From Tubiluchus corallicola (lineage: Eukaryota; Priapulida; Priapulimorpha; Priapulimorphida; Tubiluchidae), in assembly GCA_030141605.1 (NCBI GenBank), contig JAQGDQ010000867.1, positions 1 through 35,000 on the forward strand: a stretch of 35,000 bases of DNA, given 5' to 3'. Both the position numbers and the translations under genes were made by a program. The notes under the pieces were generated by a model. It made no database searches. It had not been told where the DNA came from and saw only the letters and a list, made by a program, of their open reading frames with translations. Of the stretch, positions 18,301-30,300 are shown one piece after another; the first letter of the stretch is position 1, and each line of letters begins with the position of its first letter.

Positions 18301-21300
18301 AGCAGCTCACTAACTGGAAACTTAAGTGTAGTCTGTTATTCTCATCTGCAGAATAATAGCTAACTAATTGGAAATGTAAGTGCAGTCTGTTATTTACATC
18401 TTTAGAATAACATTTCACTAATTGAAAATATAAGCGTAGTTTGTCATTTGCATATTTGGAATGGCAGCTCACTAATTGGAAACTTAAGTTTAGTCTGTTA
18501 TTCGCATCTGCAGAATAATAGCTAACTAATTGGAAATGTAAGTGTAGTCTGTTATTTGCGTCTTTAGAATAACATTTCGCTAATTGAAAATATAAGCGTA
18601 GTTTGTCATTTGCATATTTGGAATGGCAGCTCACTAACTGGAAACTTAAGTGTAGTCTGTTATTCGCATCTGCAGAATAATAGCTAACTAATTGGAAATG
18701 TAAGTGTAGTCTGTTATTTACATCTTTAGAATAACACTTCGCTAGTTGAAAATATAAGCGTAGTTTGTCATTTGCATATTTGGAATGGCAGCTCACTAAT
18801 TGGAAACCTCTTTTCAGCCCAAACGTATGTGCCGTTGAAGAGAAGCAAGGTGATAAAGATGCAAGATTTTATACAGAATGCAGGACAAATCAAGGTGTTT
18901 GCGGGAAGCCATCGTAAGTAGGCGGATCCTAAACATTCTATATAGTTTAGTGACGCCCTTATCATGTAGTGCATCTAATCATCAATGAAATTATCTACGT
19001 AATAATAATCTGATCAGTAATCATTTAGATGTCGAGGCAAATTTAACCGTTGAGAATTTATCACCTAGTTTTATGTGATCTTTTACTGTCTTCCTGCATC
19101 ATTGTAAGCCATCATCAGTTTTTAATACATAATCTACTCGTGAGAAATTGCGCATGTTTTTGAAGTTCGAAGTTCGATTCCCGCATTGGCTGTTACAACT
19201 TTTGATTTCGTGTTATTATAACCGGCGTACTTGCATTTATTTTTTTAATTCAGTTCAATTATTTTTAATTGTTAATTAGCAGAACCGTCTTTCTATAACT
19301 GAGAGTAGTTATCTTCGCTGTATTCATTGCTATTGGTTACTGTATGTTTTCAAAGCAGTTAATCAATAAATGTTTATTTTGATTTTGACAAATTTAAACA
19401 CTTATTAAATTTAATAATTGAAACTGTTGTGCTTTGATTGCAGATTAGTATTATCACGTCAAAGTAGTTATTCCAACGTTTTAGACCAGGCTTGTCGTAT
19501 GACGATAAACCAGCAAGTATGTGGGAGACCTACGTAAGTAAATTGCTATAAAAACCAGAATGTTGAAAGTACTTTTCAAATTGATAAAATATACATTATA
19601 GCTACAACGTTGTTGATACATCTGATAGCTACATTATAGCGAAAAAATCGTTTACGTAAGCTTCATTTTTACGTAAACTGCATTATCAATCAACACCAAC
19701 AAACATAGGATTATATTATATCCACTAAATATTGCCTAATTTACTCACAAACTATAGAAAAGCATCTAAAAACGTTCGTTTAAGCACATGCTTCTTCATC
19801 TAAACAACACGATTTGTTCATGCGTCACTTACACCGGGGTCACGACAGATCTTGAGACGCGATACTTACTACGGTAGTTCAATGGTGTCAATAGACTTGA
19901 CCGTGAAGATGTGCTTCATTACGATTTGATTAGGTCTCATTTCGTATAAAACATTGTACAGAAGTACAAAAAAATCGTCATTTGTACGTAGCGCATACCA
20001 ACCAATAGATAGATGGCCTTACAAAGGTCGAATGGATGCATGTGCTCAAGACTAAGAATCTGACTTTACCCGTAATGATCATCTTAACAACTTTTGTTCT
20101 GTACTGTCGAAAGAATCCTCAACCTTCAAATGTAAGAGATTTCCTGTACTTTCTGTCATACCAAATAACAATGATAAATTTGTTTTTAATGGGTAGTCAA
20201 GATATCGAATTACGCAAGATTATTGTAGCTTTCCTGGAATCAGCCTTTCAGACTAGGAATCAGTTATTGTCTAAATAAAAGTGTAGATACAATTGTGTAA
20301 AGGGTTATTAATACTAATTTATGTAAGATTGTAGTGAAAACTATTTTTAATACTTGTATAAATTAATTGTTATTTGTGCTGTACGCTCGAGCCTCAATAT
20401 TCCTTTGTAAGGGGATTTGTCTCTAGTAAACCTCTCTTTCACTGTTGATTAAATCTGTCTTGTTTGTTTGTAATGTAATGTATGTAATGGTGGTTAAATA
20501 AACAAACACATACACACATATTGGTAGTATTATGATAAATAATAAACAAACCGCATGCAATTCATGCGCCGGGCTTTCGTGGTTGTTTATTTTCACCTTC
20601 AACCTGCATCTTTGTTAATTACAATGATTATAACATAATTTTAGTAAATATGGGCTGCCATAATAATAATTTCTCTCAGTTTACTAGTACAAAACGTAGT
20701 CATATCTTCAATTCATGCAGGAGGCATAAATTATTCTCAGTTTTGCCCAAGGAGTGACCTGAGTAAAAAAAAGAATTCGGCTTGGTTTCGGTCCCTTGTT
20801 CTAGACAGTGTAAATATCGTTCTTCGTCTCTGTTCTGTTTCTATTAATGCAAACTACTTCTCAATAACAAGCCTAAAATTATTCACATATAGAGAATGGG
20901 TTGCGTTTATTTGCAGTGCACATGTGAACTGAACGTAGAAGTCAAAACTCCTGACCTTTCTGGGAGGGTTTGAAATGGGTTACATGGGTCACTTGGGTCA
21001 CTGTTTCGTGGGTCTGTGGTGGACTCTCATGCCGCATTTATTAAAAGTACTTTTAAAGATGAGTTTTTTGTTGTTCTGAAATTAAAAAGACGAATTTTTG
21101 CGTAAGACAGCGTGAGCCACATTACACATAATATCATTAATACACAATCTTTTTTATAAATAAATTTAGTATAAAAGTGAGACTAGACCAATATAAATCA
21201 GCCATGCTAAGGTATTTGCATAAATTTAAGTTACGAGTACTATACTGCTTGTGAGTCTGGGATGTGCGTTAGGTTGTGTGAACCTATGAACCTAAGATCA

Positions 21301-24300
21301 AATTTTGTGATACGTTTCCAGCTTTTCTCTCTAATGTAAATCTTAATCTTAATCTTGTAATAGATAAATAATGTCTTCAATTTTAATTACTGAACATGGA
21401 TAGAGAAATATCTTCAGTTCATTACGAATACTCTTACAGAAAAAAATCCGAATTATTAAACAAACGTTGAAGAAATTTTCTTGATCATTGGTTTCAATTC
21501 TTTAAGATAGTTCGTTTGTGATACCGTGCAACATAGTTTTCCTATCCTTAGAATTTTTATTCTTTTTTCACACAAATATAAGTTTTTGGGATTCTAAATT
21601 TAGCTCGTCTTTCAAATATTTTTACTTCAATTTATTAAAAAGGAAATGATTACTTTGTCTCTGAATCGCAATGTTTATGTGTAGTTTCACTTTCATTCAA
21701 GTTGGTGCAATTTTTGTCTGTTTGCATTCTAACTGATATCATAGCAACTCAACAGCCCCATTCTGGTTTTGTAACTTTCTAACGACTCTGGAATGTTTTT
21801 AAAATAGAAAGCGTTCGTATCAACACAACGAGTATTAACTTTTTGTCTAACAACTCGGACAAATAACTCAGACCTGGAAACAATGCTGACCCATCCAATG
21901 TTTTTGTTTCCCACGTTTCTAAGATAATCGGCAGACGAGCTGTAATTTAATCAAGATCTACCTGCTGAATTACCTGATCTTACCTGTCTGACTAAGTGGA
22001 TACCTGCTTCCCGCTACACGATCTGTAATCATACCCAGCGTGGCTATAACGTCTTTCGTAGGATTAAACTTCTCGACAAACCAGCGCGAGCTGTGAGTAT
22101 CCTCTAGCTGGTGTGTGGGGGGTGTGAGAGGTGAGGGATATCGTTACTGTTTGTTCTTTGACGCAGAAAATATACAGAAAGTGAAATCCTGCCTTGTTTG
22201 CGTCTTGAACTTGATACCGAGAGATATTTGGAGTTGGAAACTTGTACAGATCTTAATCGATTTTTATAAGATGGTAACTTATAAGTAGTGAGCATTTAGT
22301 GAGAAGGTTCTTACTCTTCCTCAAAATATATGCATGTAATCACTTGCTTTAGACTTCGGAATCAGTTTGCTGTTTATTGACACTATAAGAATTTGTTTAA
22401 GATGTTTTCGGCTGATTTGAAATTCTGTTTACTTTTTGATTGAAGATGACTAAATTAGTCAGGAATAACTGATGTAACAGGTCATAGTATATCCCCAGTC
22501 TAGACCATACTCGGGGGTTAAAGCAGCTTAGAGTAGATTATACCCCATAGATTATATTATGTCCTAGACCAAGTAATTCTTAGCCAGATTTTAGCACCCA
22601 TAATATCAACAGTGTTGAGTGATATACACAAGAATTGCTTAATTTTTCAACATTTAATTGGGGTTTCAGTTTTGTCAGGTAAGTTAAGTGAGAAAGCTAA
22701 CTGAGTTGAATCTTAAAATAAGACCACAATATTGAGCACATAGATTTTTATTGCTTCAACCACGAAAACCAGAATGAGTAAAAATATTAGACTCCACGAA
22801 GATCAAAGATTACTACAAGACTTCTCAGTAGTGTTTACACATTAATAATAAAAGCACATGATCAAAACAACATAATGCAATTGTATCAGATAATGTTCAA
22901 TTAACTTATCTGTTCATAACTTGATAAAAGTCATAACAAACAAGCGGCTTATAGTTTGGCCTAGAGGGGTACAATTTGGCCTAGAGTGGTATAGTTTGGC
23001 CTAGAGGGGTATAGTTTGGCCTAGAAGGGTATACTCTAGCCTAGAGGGGTATAGTCTGACCTAGAGGGGTATAGTTGGGCCTAGAGGGGTATAGTTTGAC
23101 CTAGAGGGGTATAGTCTGGCCTAGAGGCGTATAGTCTGGCCTAGAGTGGGATAGTCTGGCCTAGAGTAGTATAGTTTGGCCTAGAGGGGCATAGTCTGGC
23201 CTAGAGGGGTATAGTCTGGCCTAGAGGGGTATAGTCTGGCTAGAGGGGTACAGTCTGGCCTAGACGGGTATACTCTGGCCTAGAGGGGTACAGTCTGGCC
23301 TAGAGAGGTACAGTCTGGCCTAGAGGGGTATAGTCTGGCCTAGAGGGGTATACTCTGGCCTAGAGGGGTATAGTCTGACCTAGAGGGGTATAGTTGGGCC
23401 TAGAGGGGTATAGTTTGACCTAGAGGGGTACAGTCTGGCCTAGGCTATTTTTACACTTCGGGTATAGTTTGAATTAAGTCTGGGCCAAACCATACCAGGG
23501 TTTAATCTGGGCAGGGGTTAATGTGGCCTCTTACACCGGTCAAGAACTTTGTGTTCTAGCTCTCTAAGATTGTCTTCACAAGGCTCAGAGATCAAAACTG
23601 ATGTCTTCAAATGGATTTTTAATCAAGCTATTGGTCAGCGGGAACTGAAAATTGTCTGATGCTTATAAATGGCCAGAGAGTATTTGAACTGAATTGAAAT
23701 CTCTCTAAATATATAAATATTAGCACCTGATTGGTGTTCAGAGAAGAGCAGTTTCAACTTCAATTTCCAAGGTTAGCCAGTTGTCGTATCGAAGGATTAA
23801 TTTAGTTTCCCAGGCTAGCGAATGGTCAGCTAAAAGTTTGATTTAGTTTCCCAGGCTAGCCAATGGTCAGCTGAAAGTTTAATTTAGCTTTTTAAGCCGA
23901 TCAGTTGCCAAAGTAAATGAGTCAACAAAAACCTGTCCCATCTTGTTTTTAAAAGTTGGCGGTCAGATGTGAATTTTTGAGAAACTAATTAGCCTGTTTC
24001 CATCAACTGTGTCAGTTCCACGTATAGAACCCCAACTATGAGTTCTTGTACGTGAATGTATCAGCACCGATGGTGAGAAATGTGCGAATTATTAAGAAAA
24101 GTATTAAAAATTAAATTCGATTAAATTAGACTTGAATGATCACTTTTCTAACAGGTTTTTTCCATGCTTAATTCTACATCTTAATCGAGTAGATGACGAT
24201 TAAGCGAACAGATGGATAGACGGCTGGATGACTAACTAGCTTATTGACTGACTGTCTGAATGAATGAATGAGTTGACTAACTGACTGCCTAACTGACTGA

Positions 24301-24326
24301 CTGACTGACTGACTGACTGACTGACT

Positions 24327-24377
<51 letters not shown>

Positions 24378-27300
24378 TGACTGACTGACTGACTGACTGA
24401 CTGACTGACTGACTGACTAACTGATTGACTGACTGACTGACTGAATGAATGAATGAATGAATGAATGAATGAATGAATGAATGAATGAATGAAAGAATGA
24501 ATGAATGAGTTGACTAACTGACTGCTTAACTGACTGACTGACTGACTGACTGACTGACTGACTGACTGACTGACTGACTGACTGACTGAGTTGAGTTTGA
24601 CTGACTGACTGAATGAGTTGACTGACTGACTGAATGAGTTGACTGACTGACTGAATGACTGCATGCATGCACGAACGAACGAACGAACGAATAACTGGCT
24701 GAGTTGATTAACTGAATAACTGTCTAGTTGACTTAGTGACTAATTTGTCGTGATCATTCACAAATCAGTTTAAACGTTGAATAATAATTGTGTACTAAAG
24801 AAGAATTAATCAGCTGCTAAACAGAAAATGAAATAAACAAACTGAAAAGTAACCAAGGAAATAAATAGCAGATTGACAAAAGAATAGACCTACCGACTGA
24901 CCAGCCAACTAACCTACCATGTGAAATAAGTGTGAATGAATAATAAAATGTTACATACATTGTATCTCCACTGCACTTCAACAAGCAAAAATAAAATTTT
25001 GAGATGAATTTGCTTAAAATTTTCCGTCTTGTTCTCACGTAGTGTGTTTGCGCTTTGGCTTACCTGCACAATTGCAAATACCTGTGTTGCTAATTGCAGG
25101 CACATTTTATTCTTACCTGTACAATTGGAAATAGCCAGAGTGCTAATTGCAGGTACATTTTATTTAAAAACTAGTATTACCAGATAACTAGACGGCAACG
25201 GTGTGCGTGGATTTGATGTTTGTTTTAGAGATTTTTAGCGGAATTTAGTAGAAAGATACGGAAGGCACACGAGTTTACAACGCAGATCATCAGAATGAAT
25301 ATGAATGAGTACTGTACCGTTAATTTTCAATAATGTCAACATGTCGTTTAATCTGGATGGGGTAATCTGTTTTCCACACAATGAGAGATTCGCCGTGAAT
25401 TAGTCGCACAACTTGTCATTTCTGTCAGCACAAAATCATTTTTTCAATTTTTCAATAACTTAATTTATATCATCAATTAGATCAGCCTGTTCCAAACAAA
25501 GTACTGAGTGGTGAAGAGATTTTTCTACGCCTCTGGCGGGAATAGTTTGCCTAGTAATACGCTCTGCAACCTCAGTAGTTTCTTTTAAAGGATAAGAAAA
25601 GTGGTATTTGGAATATGTTTCAGAAAAATTACCTTAAAAAATTATATTCATTTATAACAATTTTATGCGTATATCGTACTCGCGTTGAAAGGATTTTTTG
25701 TTTGTTTTCATTTTAAATCTCACGCAATGCTATTCCGATCGCGCCAATAGGTGACGTCATATACGCACAACGTAAATAAGGGGAAGAAAAGAAAATGTTA
25801 AACTTTGTCCCAAAAAACTTTCCAGGCAAAGTTATGTTCTTTATCATTTCGCTTACCTACCGGAAAAAAGTTTATGTAACTAGAAAAGAAAATTATTTCA
25901 AATGACTTGTCGTTAAAATGGCTGCATCTACGGCCATCGCGGGAGTTTAAATTTACATGTTTTATACAGTGTTACGGCAGACGCAAGCTCTGTGTGCAAA
26001 AAGCAGCATATAAGTGATATAAGATTTCAAGACGACTTTTAAGCTTTATGTAAGTGGAGGGTTTTCTTGTGCTATAATGATATTTTATAGTACATTTGTT
26101 TAGATCGTACTTCTAATGGTAAATTAATCCCTAATTTTTTAAAACGTATTTTAACTTTTAACGTATCTTATGAATTGTAAGTGCATTTTATTGTAAATGG
26201 TGTAAAATGTAAATAGTGTAGTGCGCCATACACGTAAATTTACATTATACATCATTAAACTTCATACATCATCATGCATATTATCATATGCATCGTATAA
26301 TGAGCAACAACTTGGATTACTTGATGGTCTCGGGTCTGACTGTTAAATGTTTTCTTTATATTATTTGGTTTCAGTATAATAATTCATTTTTTGCAGAATT
26401 AGAATTTTTTCATTGTTCTCAAAACAAGAAAGTATGACTGTAATTGCAATATGCGGCATTCGTGCAAATCTTTTCTTTTCTGACAGAATGTTAAAAATTT
26501 AAGCTTTCCAGTTAACATCATAATGATATTATCAACAGAGTGAAAGCAACGCTCGAGTAAAGTTAGTAACGACATTGTGATAAAGTAATAAGCTCTTTAA
26601 CCCTTTCAATCCCAAATTATTTTTTTAATAAGAAAACATTTTTTTGGCTTAGTACTTTTGTTCAGTGTCCATCTTGTTTACACGTAATAATTATTTTTTT
26701 CTACCTGTGCCCGTGTGCTAAATATAGCCTGTATCCCACGGGATACATTGGGATTCAATGGTTGCTAAACATGATAAAAAGCAAATGCTGTATATTTTTT
26801 AAATTATTTAAGACATTTAGTATGCATGCTATGCTGATCTGTACAAAGTCGTCTGTCTCTAAAGTACTGTACCTTTCACAGTTTTTTGTGCTATGTAGAT
26901 TTTCTAGTTTGCCATTTTATCACTATTTTTAGTCTATTGTTATTGGCTTAAATCAAAATAACTATTAACAGATCAAATAAATCTCAGTTTTAAAATTTTA
27001 TTAATTTTAAAGGCAGAAAATATTCTCGTATCCCACGGGATACAACGGGTATGAAAGGGTTAACAGCCAGGTTTTTCATTTTTGTAGAGTAGTTCGTTTT
27101 GAATGTTGTGATGGATACGAAGAGGTACCAGACCGGCCTGGATGTTCAGGACGTAAGTTCAGGATATGACAAAAACTAATTTGCTTTTGTAGTTAACACA
27201 ACACTAATTTATTAAAACTTTTTCTTTGCATAGTTAAAAATCATGTGAAACGTTTAACTGTGTAAAGTTTTAATAAAGTTGTGTTGTTTTAATAACTATA

Positions 27301-30300
27301 AGTGTTTTTAAGTGCCTGTAACAAAGATATGTTGCTTTTGTTGTATTGCTAACAGCTTGGACGACATTTCTGCCCGCTTATTTTAGTTACCTGTGTGGGG
27401 AATTTGAGGAGACACTTGAGTGTTTAGGGGAATATGCCCTTAGGGAACGAAGTTAAGTAATGCCACACTTGGTCCGTAAATGACTGGGTGATCACCGGAA
27501 GTGTTGTCTCTCGGCATACTGATCAACCGTTGGTAAGACATGTTGTCCGTTCTTCAGCACTTAATATTCAATACAGGAGTCCAGTTGCAGTACAATCGTC
27601 TACAAAATTAAGTGTGGTTGCAGAGAGTGCCAAAGTGCACAAAAATATGGCTAGGAATTCGTAATGTTTGATTTTTGCAACTGCAAAGTAAACTAGTACT
27701 TTGGTAATATAAAAGATCATTTTAAAACGTAATTGTAAGCACCTTGTTTTTCAGTCACGTTGGGGTTTTGTGGAGTAGGTTTAGAAATATATTGATAGGC
27801 AAAAGCAACTCATCGCTACCTGTCTTATGTTTTATAGAAGTTGCAATGAAAGATGTTATAGAAACAGCCAGAGATCTCGGCTCAACAGCTATGATAAAAG
27901 TTGCATCAGCTGCCGGATTAGAAGAAGTAATGCAATATTTTTGTTGTTATTGTAAATTGTAAAAGTTATTGTTGTTGTTGTTGTTGTTGTTGTTGTTCTT
28001 ATTGTAAATTGTAAAAGTTATTGTTGTTATTGTTGTTGTTATTGTAAAAGAGTAGCCAATAATGACTATATGGCTTCCACGCATCCACTAGCATATACCA
28101 TTCTCACGACGGCAAATTTAAAAAGTCTTCAAAACGCTGAAACTTCAATTGTACATTTGGCGACAAACTGCAGCACATGTGCCTGGACACATCACCTGTC
28201 ATGTTTATAATAAAAATGTTAATGATAAGTACTGAACGTTTTTGTTATTAAGCGTTTGTAACTTCATTGGGTTTTTGTTTTCTGATAGAGTGATAGGTGA
28301 CAATTTAAATCATTACGTAAATGATAACAATTAAACCGAGTAAAATAAAAGTATTGCTTTTAAAACTAACCCTTTTTTAATAAACCGTATGGAGTAATAC
28401 ACCTTTTCTTGTAGTTCATAATTGTAATGTTTTATAAAAAAATCCTGTAAAAATGAAGTGGATTTATGAAAATGTCTGTGAGACATTGCACCATTCAACT
28501 TTTTGACGCACGTTATTACACGATACCTGATTAAGAGCGATGACACACTCGCAAACTAAACTTAGTCAAATTGCCAAACAAAATTGTCGACAAAATTTTC
28601 TGACTATACACCTGTGAAGTATTTACGTCTTTTGCCGAACATTCAGAACCATTGTTCGGCAAAAGTCGTAAATGTTTCACAGGTATATAGTCAGAAAAAG
28701 AACTTAACAAAACAAGAAACTCTGTTGACAGTTTTGTTGGCAATTTGACCAACTTTAGTTTGCGAGTGTGTCATCGCTCTTAATCAATTATCGTGCAACA
28801 CTGGCTGCAACGTGCAACAACGTGCAACGTAAATATGTGATAGCCTTGTTTGCTGAGTTTGCCAATAGACGTCGGAGACCAACGATAGACGATTCTAGAT
28901 GTATGACCTTTTGAAGAACAAAAGTCGAAAGTGTATCAAGCTTTCTATAGTCTAAATATGATGTTCATATTCCTGTGATTGATCCTATAATAATTATAAA
29001 TCTTTTTATCTAGGTAATCAAAGCATCAGGTGCATTCACTCTATTCGTTCCTGTCGATTCTGCGTTTAAAGGTTTATCCACGGAGACATTGGAGGACCTA
29101 CTAGGAACAACTAAGCAGAGTTTAGACTCGACGTTTCTTTACCACGTGATAAAACGGAGAATTTTTAGTAGCGAATTTGGTGCTGGAACAATAGCAGAAA
29201 CATTGTATCCTGACAGCACCATCCGATTGGTCCGTTATTCAAATGGAGTAAGTTGATGGAGTTGATTATGTCTTCAGATGTCATCTAGTCGGTTAATGTT
29301 AGATCGAATCCCCTGGTTAGTCTTGTTTCGGGCTCACTGACATTTCAAGCCATCCGTAGAAAATATTATGAATTTCTTAGCCTGTAAATCCTTTGACAAC
29401 GAGTTGATCGTTTCATTGGTCATTCAACAAATCACAATGCTGTATCTTTTTTACAATTTGACTTGAATAAGACCAATGGTCACGCAAGGTGATAAGTTAC
29501 AGTAGAAAGGAAACATCGTGAACCAGTGTCCAGAGAAGTTCATTTCTTATAACTAAGTTGATAGTGAAGGGTGATAATCTGTTGACGTTCTTTGTTTTTT
29601 GTCCCTTAAATCTTAGGTCCGTCCGCATTATCCCCTAACCGACTGTTTTAAAGTCGTTATCTGTTAGTTTATTAGTGGTCCTTCCATAATATTAGGTCTT
29701 TAATCAAACAATTGATTTTTTCAAGAAAAAGTTTATAATACCAATTTTAATCTAACTGTAGACCTGTAATCTAAATCCTCGTGTTGAGCATGCTAATACT
29801 ATACTAAAATAATACTAATATATATGAGCTGAACAAACCGTGAGCTAATGAAGAAATTGATCTAGAAATCAAGATTGAAGCTACTAAATAAACTCTTAAG
29901 TACCCAAGATAGATGCATTAAGAGATGTGTTTGGACTGTCAAAACCAAATTCGAAGCTCGATTAAATTTTGCTCTTTCTTTGCTGTTTATTTGCCAAAAC
30001 ATGTCATTCCATCTAAACATAAGAAATTAGTGCCAAAAAATAACAAAAAATAATAATAGCCAACAGTCAATTTTACATAATTAAGAGTTATACACTGCAC
30101 TGTCATATTAATTAATACCTAGCTCTTATTTTAAACTAAATTTAAGTTTATTAAAGTAATTGGAGAATATACATACGTTATTAGCCCCAAATCTTAAGCA
30201 ATTGTAACAGATAACGACAATATCTTATAACTTATCATGACACGACTTCACGCCACAGTAGGCCTCTGACCCAGATCGAATTGATCACGTGATTAGGCCA

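Noticed and set aside
19170-19186. GTTCGATTCCC, a tRNA B-box-like motif (also a weaker one near 29303)
   Set aside because: No A box or cloverleaf could be found at the right distance, so no tRNA gene or tRNA-SINE head is supported.
20036-20278. 80-codon open frame in intron 3
   Set aside because: No family features; possibly part of a decayed repeat, but I could not support that either.
22951-23443. Array of short repeats considered as CRISPR
   Set aside because: Units are contiguous with no unique spacers, and the genome is a spliced animal genome.
24350-24668. Ser/Gln/Val repeat frames on the minus strand
   Set aside because: Generated by the GACT tetranucleotide array.
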